In this document: positions 45,500-55,501 of the stretch, piece by piece
Position numbering within the stretch: position 1 is the stretch's first letter
Layout: every line of letters starts with the position of its first letter
Assembly: GCF_016918075.2 (NCBI RefSeq)
Contig: NZ_JAERPS020000001.1
Location: forward strand, 682,001-746,000
Length of the DNA stretch: 64,000 nucleotides
Reading direction: 5' to 3'
Source: Rheinheimera maricola
Lineage (GTDB): Bacteria; Pseudomonadota; Gammaproteobacteria; Enterobacterales; Alteromonadaceae
Translations under genes and position numbers: made by a program
The notes under the pieces: model-generated
Database searches by the model: none
What the model saw: the letters and a program-made list of their open reading frames with translations, nothing else
Told to the model about the DNA's origin: nothing

Positions 45500-47496
45500 T
45501 GACCCGTAAGTTTGAGCTGGTATCGCACTACCAACCAGCGGGCGATCAGCCGCAAGCGATAAATAAACTGGTTGAAGGACTGGAATCAGGCCTGGCGCAT
45601 CAAACGTTATTAGGGGTTACCGGTTCAGGTAAAACCTTTACCATGGCCAATATCATCGCCAGGGTTGATCGGCCAACGCTTATTATGGCGCACAATAAAA
45701 CACTGGCTGCTCAGTTGTATGGTGAGATGAAGGAATTCTTTCCGCACAACTCGGTAGAGTATTTTGTCTCGTATTACGATTATTATCAGCCAGAGGCCTA
45801 TGTGCCTTCTACCGACACTTTTATCGAAAAAGATGCGTCGATTAATGAACATATCGAGCAGATGCGCTTATCGGCTACCAAGGCCTTAATGGAGCGTCGC
45901 GATGTGGTAATTATTGCGTCTGTATCGGCCATATATGGCTTGGGCGATCCTGAATCTTATATGAAAATGTTGCTGCATTTAAAAGTGGGCGACATTGTTG
46001 ATCAGCGTTTTATTCTGCGTCGCCTCGCCGAGCTGCAATATAGCCGCAATGACATTGAGTTTCAGCGGGCGACTTACCGCGTGCGTGGCGATGTGATTGA
46101 TATTTTTCCGGCTGAATCTGAAGATATTGCCGTGCGGATTGAACTGTTTGATGAAGAAATAGAGCGGATCAGTATATTTGACCCGTTAACTGGCGCGGTA
46201 GATAAGGTGGTTACGCGCTACACGGTCTACCCGAAAACCCACTATGTTACGCCAAGGGAAAAAATATTGTCGGCAGTGGATGAGATAAAAATAGAGTTAA
46301 AACAACGCCGTGAAAATTTGCTGGCCAACAATAAGTTGGTCGAAGAGCAGCGTTTAAGCCAACGCACGCTGTTTGACATTGAAATGATGGTTGAGCTGGG
46401 TTACTGCTCTGGCATCGAAAATTATTCACGCTATTTATCTGGCCGCGCCAATGGCGAGCCACCTCCGACATTGCTAGATTACTTTCCGGCTGACGGCTTA
46501 ATGTTTATTGATGAATCGCACGTGACAGTGTCACAAATTGGTGCCATGTATAAAGGTGACCGTTCACGCAAAGAAAATCTGGTTAATTACGGTTTTCGTC
46601 TGCCCTCGGCACTAGATAACCGGCCGCTTAAGTTTGATGAGTTTGAAGCAATAGCACCGCAGCGTATTTACGTTTCGGCAACACCCGCAGCGTATGAGCT
46701 GGAACATTCTGCCGGCGAAGTAGTGGAGCAGGTGGTGCGGCCTACCGGGTTGGTTGACCCGGAAATTGAGATCCGTCCGGTAGCTACCCAGGTGGATGAT
46801 TTATTATCTGAAGCCTTTATCCGTGCCGAAAAACGCGAACGGGTACTGGTAACCACATTAACAAAAAAGATGGCCGAAGATTTAACCGATTATCTGAATG
46901 AACACGGCGTAAAAGTGCGTTATTTACACTCAGATATTGATACCGTTGAGCGGATGGAAATTATCCGTGATCTGCGCCTGGGGGTATTTGATGTTCTGGT
47001 GGGCATTAACTTGTTAAGAGAGGGGCTGGACATTCCAGAAGTGTCATTAGTGGCGATACTGGATGCTGACAAAGAAGGTTTTTTGCGCTCAGAGCGTTCA
47101 TTAATTCAAACTATTGGCCGTGCTGCGCGTAATTTGGAGGGCAGGGCGATTTTATATGCTGATCGTATTACCGGCTCAATGCGCCGCGCTATCGACGAAA
47201 CAGATCGTCGCCGCAGCAAGCAGCAGCAATATAATCTGGAGCACGGTATATCGCCCAAAGCAATTGTTAAGAGAATTGCTGATGTAATGGATCTGGGCCA
47301 GGAGAGCAGCCCAGCGCTGCCAATGGTAGCTGAGCGCATACGGCTTATTAAAGGGAAAACACCGTATCAGGTGGAAGCTGAAATTAAGCAACTGGAACAA
47401 AAAATGTTACAGCATGCCCGCGATCTAGAGTTTGAACAGGCAGCGAAGCTGCGTGATCAGGTGCATATGTTAAAGCAGGCACTGTTGGAAATTTAG
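45499..47496 (+). CDS. uvrB: UvrABC system protein B
   Basis: 665 residues. Walker [11 protein letters not shown] (about 38-47), the damage-probing beta-hairpin [12 protein letters not shown], Walker B DESHVT, helicase motifs SATPA, HSDIDT and QTIGRAARN, and the C-terminal UVR domain ([27 protein letters not shown]) that contacts UvrC. The protein verifies damage in nucleotide-excision repair. It overlaps the MATE gene by one base, so it may be partly expressed from the MATE promoter; I see no LexA box directly before it. Confidence 0.97.
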   Translation: MTRKFELVSHYQPAGDQPQAINKLVEGLESGLAHQTLLGVTGSGKTFTMANIIARVDRPTLIMAHNKTLAAQLYGEMKEFFPHNSVEYFVSYYDYYQPEAYVPSTDTFIEKDASINEHIEQMRLSATKALMERRDVVIIASVSAIYGLGDPESYMKMLLHLKVGDIVDQRFILRRLAELQYSRNDIEFQRATYRVRGDVIDIFPAESEDIAVRIELFDEEIERISIFDPLTGAVDKVVTRYTVYPKTHYVTPREKILSAVDEIKIELKQRRENLLANNKLVEEQRLSQRTLFDIEMMVELGYCSGIENYSRYLSGRANGEPPPTLLDYFPADGLMFIDESHVTVSQIGAMYKGDRSRKENLVNYGFRLPSALDNRPLKFDEFEAIAPQRIYVSATPAAYELEHSAGEVVEQVVRPTGLVDPEIEIRPVATQVDDLLSEAFIRAEKRERVLVTTLTKKMAEDLTDYLNEHGVKVRYLHSDIDTVERMEIIRDLRLGVFDVLVGINLLREGLDIPEVSLVAILDADKEGFLRSERSLIQTIGRAARNLEGRAILYADRITGSMRRAIDETDRRRSKQQQYNLEHGISPKAIVKRIADVMDLGQESSPALPMVAERIRLIKGKTPYQVEAEIKQLEQKMLQHARDLEFEQAAKLRDQVHMLKQALLEI

Positions 47497-47659
47497 TACT
47501 AAGGTTTACCGTTACAATGCTGGCTGTGGTGTTTTTTGCTTTAGCCGTTGAAATAGTTGCTGTTAGCTAACTGATTTTAATGTTAAATAAGACAAACTGG
47601 TCAGACTTGGCTAAGCTTAAGCCGCATTATTGTGTGCTTACTGTTTCAGGATAATATTT

Positions 47660-48751
47660 ATGCAACTTTCCCCACTGCTTTTTGCCGCGGCTTTATGCTC
47701 AGCGCTAAGTTTAACTGCCTGCTCTAAAGTAGAACCTGACGCTATTACAGCGGCGATACGGCCAGTAAAGCTACACGTCGTAGGAGGTGACGCCGCCTCG
47801 GCTGTACGACAGTTTCCTGCCGTAGTGGCCCCGACTGAACGGGCCAGTCTGACATTTCGACTCAGTGGTAAGCTTGTACAGCTTATTGCCCGCCCTGGGC
47901 AGACCGTGCAGAAAGGGGAGATGCTGGCGCGGTTGGATGATACCGATTTCAACTTAAAATTGGATCAGGCCAAGGCCCGGTTTGAGCTGGCACAAACTCA
48001 GTTTACCCGGGCAGAACAGTTAATTGCGCAAAAGCTGGTATCGCAGGCCGTTTTTGATGAAGCCAAAGCCCAGCTACAGGTAGCCCAGGCTGATTTATCA
48101 ACCGCTGAAACTGCGCTTAGTTATACCCGATTAGAAGCGCCATTTTCCGGGAATATCTCCCGTTTACTGGTTGAAAACCATGAAAATGTCGCAGCACAGC
48201 AAGCCATTATGGAGTTGCAGGTGCGAGATCAGGTAGATGTCGTGATCCAGGTGCCGGAAGATGTGATTTCCAACGTGCGCAAAGACTTTAATTATCAGCC
48301 TGAAGTGGTGTTCGACTCGCATCCGCAGTATCGCTATCGTGCCCGAATTCGGGAATGGGACACTCAGGCCGACCCGGCTACTAATAGTTTTAAAGTGGTG
48401 TTTACGATGCCGACACCAACAGAATTTAATGTGTTGTCGGGTATGACGGCCAACGTGATAGCAGAGATAAATAAAATCAGTACGGCTTATGTTGATGCTT
48501 TATTTATCCCGTCCAGCGCTATTTTTATGCCATCGGACGTCGAGTTGGAGACGCAGCAAAGTTTCGTATGGGTATTCGATGCTACCAGCGGTAAGGTTAG
48601 TAAGAGGCAGGTGCAGCTAAACAGTTTGACCAGTGCTGGTGCGGCGGTGGTGTCTGGTTTGAGTGTAGGCGAGACAATTGTTAGTGCTGGGGTGCAACAA
48701 TTGACAGAGGGGCAACAAGTAAGGCCCTGGGTGCGTGAGCGGGGGCTGTGA
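47660..48751 (+). CDS. RND efflux periplasmic adaptor lipoprotein (system 2)
   Basis: 363 residues from ATG 47660, with CAGGA nine bases upstream; the frame is open ten codons further. The signal ends in a lipobox (LSLTAC), so Cys is lipidated at the inner membrane. Lipoyl/barrel halves (FPAVVAPTERASLTFRLSGKL and RLEAPFSGNISRLLVEN) flank a helical hairpin (LDQAKARFELAQTQFTRAEQLIAQ). It is the adaptor for the pump that follows, whose GTG overlaps its stop codon. It differs clearly from the adaptor of system 1, which has a membrane helix instead of a lipid anchor. Confidence 0.93.
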   Translation: MQLSPLLFAAALCSALSLTACSKVEPDAITAAIRPVKLHVVGGDAASAVRQFPAVVAPTERASLTFRLSGKLVQLIARPGQTVQKGEMLARLDDTDFNLKLDQAKARFELAQTQFTRAEQLIAQKLVSQAVFDEAKAQLQVAQADLSTAETALSYTRLEAPFSGNISRLLVENHENVAAQQAIMELQVRDQVDVVIQVPEDVISNVRKDFNYQPEVVFDSHPQYRYRARIREWDTQADPATNSFKVVFTMPTPTEFNVLSGMTANVIAEINKISTAYVDALFIPSSAIFMPSDVELETQQSFVWVFDATSGKVSKRQVQLNSLTSAGAAVVSGLSVGETIVSAGVQQLTEGQQVRPWVRERGL

Positions 48752-48753
48752 GT

Positions 48754-51700
48754 ATGGATCTAGCGCGTTATTTTATCCGCTACCGCACCTCTTCCTGGTT
48801 GTTTGCTGCCATCCTGCTGTTTGGCGGCATAGTATCTTATCTTGGGCTGGGCCGTTTGGAAGACCCTCAGTTTACCCTAAAACAAGCTTTGATTATTACT
48901 CAATACCCTGGCGCTTCACCGACCCAGGTAGAAGAGGAAGTTACCTATCTGCTGGAAAATGCTATCCAGCAATTACCTTATGTTAATCATGTTACCTCGG
49001 TGTCTACGGCAGGATTGTCGCAGCTGATGGTAGAAATGAAAGATACCTACCGGGCTAAAGCGCTAAAACAAATTTGGGATGAGCTGCGCCACAAAGTAAA
49101 CGATTTACAACCGCAATTACCACCTGGCGTAAAAGCGCCACAGGTGAAGGATGACTTTGGTGATGTGTATGGCATTTTGTATGCCGTCACAGGTGATGGA
49201 TATAGTGATGACGAACTGCGCGATTACGTCGACTTCTTACGCCGTGAGCTAGTGCTTGTGCCCAGTGTTGGTAAGGTTGCCGTTGGAGGTGTGCAACAAG
49301 AGCAGGTTATTGTTGAAATTTCACGCCCCAGAATGAGTGCGCTGGGTATTGCGCCACAAACATTATCAGCACTATTGCAGAGCCAGAACATGGTAGGCAA
49401 TGCCGGTTCAATTAAAGTTGGGCCTGATCGGCTGCGTATTTATCCAACGGGTGAGTTTCAGTCGGTATCTGAACTGGAAAACCTGATTATTTCCAGCCCT
49501 GATTCAAAAGAGCTGATTTACCTTGGCGATGTTGCCCGCGTATACCGTGAAAACGCTGAAGTACCATCGCAGCTGATCCATTTTGCCGGCCAGCATGCTT
49601 TGACATTAGGTGTCTCTTTTTCCAGCGGTGTTAATGTGGTAGACGCCGGTAGGCAAATTGAGCAGCGTTTAGCAGAACTGGAGTATAACAAGCCGGTTGG
49701 TATTGAACTGAATACTATTTATAACCAACCGAATGAAGTGGCCAGTTCGGTGAGTGGTTTTATCGTTAACCTGGCAGAGGCTGTAGCCATTGTTATCGTA
49801 GTGTTGCTAATTTTTATGGGGTTGAAGAGCGGTATTTTAATTGGTTTGATTTTACTGCTCACGGTGCTTGGCACCTTTATTTTTATGCAGCAAATGCAAA
49901 TTGAGCTGCAGCGGGTCTCATTGGGTGCGCTGATCATTGCACTGGGTATGCTGGTGGATAACGCCATAGTGATTACCGAAGGCATTTTAATTGGTATGCA
50001 ACGCCGACTGAAACTGGCAGATGCCGCTAGCCTTATTGTTAAGCAAACCCAATGGCCTTTGCTGGGTGCTACTGTCATTGCCATTGCTGCCTTTGCGCCA
50101 ATTGGCTTATCAAGTGATGCCACCGGCGAGTTTGCCGGTAGCCTGTTTTGGGTGTTGTTGGTGTCTTTGCTGCTGAGCTGGGTAACGGCAATTACGTTAA
50201 CGCCATTTTTTGCCAGTATGCTATTTAAGGATAAAACCCCCGGCGATAGCGGCGCAGAGGAAGCTTTGTATCAGGGCGTAGTATTTAATGCCTACCGCAA
50301 AGTTCTTAGCCTGGCATTAGCACATCGCGCGCTCACTTATACCTTAACGTTGGTGTTGCTTGTTGTGGCTATGGTTGGCTTTGGCAAGGTGAAACAAGTA
50401 TTTTTCCCACCTTCAAACACTCCCATTTTTCTGGTTGATTTATGGCAACCTGAGGGTACTGACATCCGCCACTCTGCTGAGGATGCAGTCAGCCTGATGA
50501 ACTATTTATCAACGCTGGAAGGTGTAAGTCATGTCACGGGTACCAGTGGTCGTGGCGTAGAAAGGTTTATGTTGACCTACCAACCAGAGAAAAATTTTGC
50601 AGCCTATAGCCAACTGATAGTGCGGGCAGAGCAGCGCGAGCAGTTGCCACAGTTGATGCAACACACCCGGCAGTTTATCACCGAGCAGTTACCCCGGTTG
50701 CAATATAAGTTACTGCGCTTAGAAGTTGGTCCATCAACACCGGCGAAGATCGAAGCCCGTTTTAGCGGCGCCGATCCAGATGTGCTGCGTTTGTTAGCCG
50801 AGCAGGCTAAGGCAGCACTGCTGGCAGATGGCAGGGCGGTTAGCATTCGGGATAACTGGCGCGAACGCACTAAAGTTATCCGGCCACGATTTAATGAGGC
50901 GATGGCGCGCCGCGCCGGTATCAGCAAGCAGGATATTGATGAGGTGCTTTTAAGCAGTATGTCAGGGCGCACAGTGGGTATTTACCGTGATGGTACGCAT
51001 CTGCTGCCGATTGTGGCACGCTCGCCACTAGCTGAGCGTGACAACCTGGATGCATTGTATGATCTGCAGGTATACAGCAATAAGTTGCAGCGTTATGTCC
51101 CTATAACTCAGGTTGTTACTGGCTTTGATCTTGTCTGGGAGGATGCCCAGATTCAGCGCCGAGACCGCAAAAGAACCATTACCGTAATGGCAGATCATGA
51201 TAATTTATCCGCCGATACCGCCTCGGCATTGCATGCTAGGGTAAAAGCAGATATTGAATCTATAACGTTGCCTACCGGTTACTTTTTGACATGGGGCGGC
51301 GAGTATGAAGCGCAGCAAAAGGCACAAAAAGCCTTATTTAGCTCGTTACCACTGGGCTATTTAATGATGTTTATTATTACGGTATTACTGTTTAATTCGC
51401 TGCGCAGTGCGTTAGTGATTTGGGCATGTGTGCCATTGGCTATTATCGGCGTAAGTTTCGGTTTACTGCTGCTTGGCGCACCTTTTGGTTTTATCGCTTT
51501 GTTAGGTTTTTTGAGTCTGTCAGGCATGCTAATAAAAAATTGTATTGTGCTGGTAGAACAAATTAAGCTTGAGTTAGAGCAGGGTAAAGCGGCATCCACT
51601 GCGGTATTTGATAGTGCCGTTAGCAGGGTAAGACCCGTATCGATGGCCGCCATTACCACCATTTTGGGCATGATCCCATTATTAGGGGATGACTTTTTTG

Positions 51701-51807
51701 CTAGTCTGGCAGTGGTCATTATGTTTGGTTTAGGTTTTGCAACTGTGTTAACGCTGCTATTTTTACCGGTGTTGTACTGCAGTGTATTTAAAATAAAAAC
51801 CGTTTAA
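48754..51807 (+). CDS. RND efflux inner-membrane permease (system 2)
   Basis: About 1017 residues from ATG 48754; GTG 48748, which overlaps the adaptor stop, is an equally possible start. Typical RND layout with N-terminal segment (about 12-32), YPGASPTQVEEEVT, and twelve membrane helices. The TM4 motif is GMLVDNAIVITEG: one Asp is kept, the second is Asn, whereas system 1 has Asp-Asp. The second half has the pattern FLSLSGMLIKNCIVLVEQI. Such VDNA-type pumps are common among HAE1-like transporters of unknown substrate. No outer-membrane channel is encoded nearby. Confidence 0.93.
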   Translation: MDLARYFIRYRTSSWLFAAILLFGGIVSYLGLGRLEDPQFTLKQALIITQYPGASPTQVEEEVTYLLENAIQQLPYVNHVTSVSTAGLSQLMVEMKDTYRAKALKQIWDELRHKVNDLQPQLPPGVKAPQVKDDFGDVYGILYAVTGDGYSDDELRDYVDFLRRELVLVPSVGKVAVGGVQQEQVIVEISRPRMSALGIAPQTLSALLQSQNMVGNAGSIKVGPDRLRIYPTGEFQSVSELENLIISSPDSKELIYLGDVARVYRENAEVPSQLIHFAGQHALTLGVSFSSGVNVVDAGRQIEQRLAELEYNKPVGIELNTIYNQPNEVASSVSGFIVNLAEAVAIVIVVLLIFMGLKSGILIGLILLLTVLGTFIFMQQMQIELQRVSLGALIIALGMLVDNAIVITEGILIGMQRRLKLADAASLIVKQTQWPLLGATVIAIAAFAPIGLSSDATGEFAGSLFWVLLVSLLLSWVTAITLTPFFASMLFKDKTPGDSGAEEALYQGVVFNAYRKVLSLALAHRALTYTLTLVLLVVAMVGFGKVKQVFFPPSNTPIFLVDLWQPEGTDIRHSAEDAVSLMNYLSTLEGVSHVTGTSGRGVERFMLTYQPEKNFAAYSQLIVRAEQREQLPQLMQHTRQFITEQLPRLQYKLLRLEVGPSTPAKIEARFSGADPDVLRLLAEQAKAALLADGRAVSIRDNWRERTKVIRPRFNEAMARRAGISKQDIDEVLLSSMSGRTVGIYRDGTHLLPIVARSPLAERDNLDALYDLQVYSNKLQRYVPITQVVTGFDLVWEDAQIQRRDRKRTITVMADHDNLSADTASALHARVKADIESITLPTGYFLTWGGEYEAQQKAQKALFSSLPLGYLMMFIITVLLFNSLRSALVIWACVPLAIIGVSFGLLLLGAPFGFIALLGFLSLSGMLIKNCIVLVEQIKLELEQGKAASTAVFDSAVSRVRPVSMAAITTILGMIPLLGDDFFASLAVVIMFGLGFATVLTLLFLPVLYCSVFKIKTV

Positions 51808-51815
51808 GGATTACT

Positions 51816-53606
51816 ATGAACAGTTATTCACCCGCACTGCTGGCCAGCTTACTGTTCAGTGCTGTTTGCGTTGCCAGCGATGACTGGTTGCCTCCTTTGT
51901 CATCCTGGCAAGGCGCCAGCGAAGCGTTGATAAAAACCAAAGAACATAGCTGGGTAACGCCGGCAGAGCTAACAGCATTAACGGACAGCCCCGATTATGC
52001 GGCGACTATGGCTTACGTTAACAAATTAGTTGATAGTTCAGATTTGTTGCAACTGGAGCAATTTGGTGTCAGTGCGCAGGGCCGGCCACTAATGCTGGTC
52101 AAGGCGAGTAAAGCGTTGCACAAGGTAGCGCATAATCCAGACCGACCGCTGCTACTAGTGCAGGCAGGAATTCATAGTGGCGAAATAGATGGTAAGGATG
52201 CCGGGTTAATGTTGCTGCGTGATATTGCCCACGGAGGTAAAGCCGGCTTACTGAACAATGCTGACTTACTGTTTATTCCCATTTTTTCTGCTGATGGTCA
52301 CGAGCGACGCTCGCGGTATAATCGTATGAATCAGCGTGGTCCGCGCCAACAGGGGTGGCGGGCTACTGCACAAAATCTTAACCTTAACCGTGACTATGCC
52401 AAAGTCGACGCACCGGAAATGCAAGGGCTGCTGCGGCTATTAAATCAGTATCAACCTGATTTGTATATCGATGTTCATGTTACCGATGGTGAGGATTACC
52501 AATACGATATTACCTATGGTTTTAATGAGCCTTTCGCGGCAATCAGCCCAAATGGTGCCAGCTGGCTGGCCAAAGTGTATCGTCCAGCGGTGAATGCTGC
52601 CTTGGAACAAGCAGGACATATTCCCGGGCCGCTGGTGTTTGGTGTCGACAGTAAAGCATTCAGTAACGGTATTAGTGGCTGGACTGCCAGCCCACGTTAT
52701 TCTAACGGTTATGGCGATGTAAGGCATTTACCCACAGTGCTGGTAGAAAACCACAGTTTAAAGCCTTATCGTCAGCGCGTGCTTGGCACCTATGTGTTAT
52801 TGGAGCACAGCCTTAGGTTGTTAAATGAGCAGGGCAAAGCGCTAATTATGGCACGTCAGGCTGACATGAACGCCAGGCCCAAGCGTATGGTACTAAGCTA
52901 CAAAGCTAACGAAAAACCAGATTATATCGATTTTAAAGGCATGAGTTATCAGCTGCAGCAGTCAGCAATTAGTGGCGACAGCTTTGTGGCATGGACCGGC
53001 AAGCCTACTCTTTATCCGCAGTTGCCTGTGTACTGGGATAATGTGGTAGACAAAGACATTACTATTCCCAAAGCATATTGGCTGGGACCAGAGCAACAAA
53101 GTGTGATAAGCCGCTTAAAGTTACATGGTGTGGTGTTGACTACACTGGATAAACCACAAAAACTGAATTTGCAGCAGCTCAGTGTTAGTGCTTATCAGTT
53201 CGCGGATAAACCGTTTGAAAGCCGTTTTATGATGCAGTCGGCCAGTTTTAGCCGCAGCAGTGTCAATCGTATTTTGCCTGCTGGTTGGGTAAGCGTTAGT
53301 ACTGATCAACCCTTGGGCCGTTTAGCTGTCGCTTTGTTAGAACCCACCGCACCCGATTCCTTTTTCAGCTGGGGTTTTTTTCCGGCAATGTTTGAACGCA
53401 CTGAGTACTTTGAACCTTATGCCATTGAGCCATTGATTGCGCGCATGCTAGATGAACAGCCAGAGCTTAAACAGCAGTTCGAGCAGGCTTTGGCCGCAGA
53501 TGAGGCACTTCGAAATAACCCGCGTGAGCGCTACAATTGGTTTTATCGTAAAATGCCGTTTTACGATCAGCATTACCTGAAATACCCGGTATTGCTAGAG
53601 CTGTAA
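51816..53606 (+). CDS. M14-family zinc metallopeptidase, exported
   Basis: 596 residues. A signal peptide (about 1-20, VCVASDD) is followed by the carboxypeptidase domain. Zinc ligands: His120 and Glu123 (GIHSGEIDGKDAG) and His221 (YIDVHVTDG); the catalytic Glu is Glu311 in VLVENHS. NLNRDYAKVDAPEM (substrate-binding Asn-Arg) lies between. The C-terminal 240 residues are an additional domain with no motif I recognise. Marine gammaproteobacteria carry many such long M14 peptidases, probably acting on peptides in the periplasm. It starts eight bases after the RND pump, so it may be co-transcribed with system 2. Confidence 0.92.
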   Translation: MNSYSPALLASLLFSAVCVASDDWLPPLSSWQGASEALIKTKEHSWVTPAELTALTDSPDYAATMAYVNKLVDSSDLLQLEQFGVSAQGRPLMLVKASKALHKVAHNPDRPLLLVQAGIHSGEIDGKDAGLMLLRDIAHGGKAGLLNNADLLFIPIFSADGHERRSRYNRMNQRGPRQQGWRATAQNLNLNRDYAKVDAPEMQGLLRLLNQYQPDLYIDVHVTDGEDYQYDITYGFNEPFAAISPNGASWLAKVYRPAVNAALEQAGHIPGPLVFGVDSKAFSNGISGWTASPRYSNGYGDVRHLPTVLVENHSLKPYRQRVLGTYVLLEHSLRLLNEQGKALIMARQADMNARPKRMVLSYKANEKPDYIDFKGMSYQLQQSAISGDSFVAWTGKPTLYPQLPVYWDNVVDKDITIPKAYWLGPEQQSVISRLKLHGVVLTTLDKPQKLNLQQLSVSAYQFADKPFESRFMMQSASFSRSSVNRILPAGWVSVSTDQPLGRLAVALLEPTAPDSFFSWGFFPAMFERTEYFEPYAIEPLIARMLDEQPELKQQFEQALAADEALRNNPRERYNWFYRKMPFYDQHYLKYPVLLEL

Positions 53607-53744
53607 TGTTGTTATGTGCTGGCTAAGCCGGTTTATTATAGCTTTTAGCAGAAAATAACAGATAGTGGCGGTTATCTTCTATTCTTCCATGTAGAATGCG
53701 CGTTTAAAAGCTGACTCAGCTTTGGCACCTCTGTAGGATATGTA

Positions 53745-54071
53745 ATGAAAAAGACAATCGCATTAACGCACCCGAAGCTGACACCTGCCCGGTTGGTAGA
53801 CGCTGTTAAGTATGATATTAAAAAATACTTAAACAGAGAGCGGCGTAAATCCCTTCCAGACGGCACCGATTATTGGACTTTCGATTGTCGCTTTGGTGCG
53901 TCGGAAGATGTTGCCGAAACTATTTTTACCTCTGATATCAACAAACATATTGACGCTGCCGTGGCGCAAGAGCTGCCGGCGTTCTATATTGAAATTCTGG
54001 CCCGTGCCTGTAAGCATAAACCGCGCCCAGCAGCGCCTGCAGCCGATAGCGCTGAAGACGACGGCGAATAA
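53745..54071 (+). CDS. DUF6172 family protein
   Basis: 108 residues. The pattern MKKTIALTHPKLTPARLVDAVKYDIKKYL, RRKSLPDGTDYWTFDCRFG and FYIEILARA agrees with the family I know as DUF6172. A charged, Pro/Ala-rich tail follows. It is soluble and small, with no signal peptide. Function is not known. It lies upstream of the DEAD-box helicase with a 77-base gap. Confidence 0.8.
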   Translation: MKKTIALTHPKLTPARLVDAVKYDIKKYLNRERRKSLPDGTDYWTFDCRFGASEDVAETIFTSDINKHIDAAVAQELPAFYIEILARACKHKPRPAAPAADSAEDDGE

Positions 54072-54148
54072 CCGCAGTTTACAATGCCACGGCAGCAAAA
54101 CCTTTATTTACTCAATTTTTACTGTAGCTAATCTACAGAGGAACTCTT

Positions 54149-55417
54149 ATGCAATTTTCATCTTTAGATTTGGCACCAGACTTACAGCGCGCGCTGGTTG
54201 AATGTGGCTACAGTGAAATGACCCCGGTACAGCAGCAGGCTATAGTGCCGGCGCGTCGCGGTAAAGATTTACAGGTAACAGCACAAACCGGTACCGGTAA
54301 AACCGCTGCTTTTGCTATTCCGTTGTTACAGCGCATGCTGGACAAGCCTAAAGCCACTGCAGAGCGGCGGCCGCGAGCGTTGATCCTGACGCCAACCCGC
54401 GAACTGGCCGAACAATTAGCGCAAGCGATAAGTGCTTATGCGCAGTTTTTACCGCTGAGCGTTACGGCGCTGTACGGTGGTGTTAAAATGGGCGGCCAGG
54501 CCAATAAACTGATTGCCGGCGTTGATATGGTTATCAGTACACCAGGCCGCTTGCTGGAACATATGGCACTGGGCAACGTAATACTGAGCGATGTGGAATT
54601 TGTAGTACTGGATGAAGCCGACCGTATGCTGGATATGGGCTTTATTACCGACGTGCTGAAGTTACTGCAAATGACCGCAACCACACGGCAAACCCTGCTG
54701 TTTTCTGCCACCACCTCACCGGCGGTGAATGAGTTATCGCATAAAATTCTGCGTAATCATCAGCAAGTGCGGGTAACCAGAGTAAACAGCGCCGCCGATA
54801 CAGTAAACCATGTGGTGTATGCGGTAGAAGAAAGCCGCAAAATTGATTTATTTGAGCAACTGCTGGCAGAGCATAACTGGTTTCAGGTACTGGTGTTTAC
54901 CAGCACCAAAGAGCAGGCCGACCAGCTGTTAGCCGGTTTACAAAAGCGCAAAATTGACGCGGCAGTATGTCACGCTGATAAAAGCCAGGGCGCACGCCGC
55001 CGTGCTATTGCTGAGTTTAAATCGGCAAAATTACAGGTGCTTATTGCTACTGAAGTGGCCGCCCGTGGTTTGGATATTCAGGGGTTGGATTACGTGGTTA
55101 ACTTTAATCTGCCGTATTTACCGGAAGATTACGTGCATCGCATCGGTCGTACCGGCCGCGCCGGCGCCAGCGGCAACGCTATTTCTTTTGTCAGCCGTGA
55201 AGATGAGCAAACCTTAGAGCGTATTCAAAAACTGATTGGTAGCGATATCAAACGCATTGTTAAGCCGGGTTTTGAAGTCAGTAATCGTGGTTCGCTGTTA
55301 AAGAGTATTTCGCGCAAAGTGTTGTCTGGCCGCTCTAACAAAGCCAGCGAAACCGTAATTGAGCTACAGAACAGCGTCAGTGCCAAGCCTAAAGCTAAAC
55401 CACGAAGTACGAAATAG
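54149..55417 (+). CDS. DEAD-box RNA helicase (RhlE-like)
   Basis: 422 residues. All motifs are intact: Q-motif GYSEMTPVQQQAI, I AQTGTGKT, Ia PTRELAEQ, Ib TPGRLLE, II DEAD, III SATTS, V ARGLDIQGLDYV and VI HRIGRTGRAG. A short basic C-terminal tail (SAKPKAKPRSTK) replaces long extensions. It unwinds RNA structures, probably in ribosome assembly or RNA decay. RhlE-like proteins are several per genome in this group, so a more exact name is not given. Confidence 0.92.
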   Translation: MQFSSLDLAPDLQRALVECGYSEMTPVQQQAIVPARRGKDLQVTAQTGTGKTAAFAIPLLQRMLDKPKATAERRPRALILTPTRELAEQLAQAISAYAQFLPLSVTALYGGVKMGGQANKLIAGVDMVISTPGRLLEHMALGNVILSDVEFVVLDEADRMLDMGFITDVLKLLQMTATTRQTLLFSATTSPAVNELSHKILRNHQQVRVTRVNSAADTVNHVVYAVEESRKIDLFEQLLAEHNWFQVLVFTSTKEQADQLLAGLQKRKIDAAVCHADKSQGARRRAIAEFKSAKLQVLIATEVAARGLDIQGLDYVVNFNLPYLPEDYVHRIGRTGRAGASGNAISFVSREDEQTLERIQKLIGSDIKRIVKPGFEVSNRGSLLKSISRKVLSGRSNKASETVIELQNSVSAKPKAKPRSTK

Positions 55418-55464
55418 CGCGGACTATCAGTTACCCTACGCAGCACAATGAGCTAAATTAGAAC

Positions 55465-55500
55465 TCGTACCGCTGAATGCTCCAATTAACAGGCGGTACG
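55465..55500. terminator. Long-loop hairpin between convergent genes
   Basis: CGTACCGC at 55465-55472 pairs with GCGGTACG at 55493-55500 across a 20-base loop, between the helicase (ends 55417) and the PAP2 gene (ends 55502, minus). The 20-base loop and lack of T tract make it a weak terminator candidate. Confidence 0.35.
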
Positions 55501-55501
55501 G

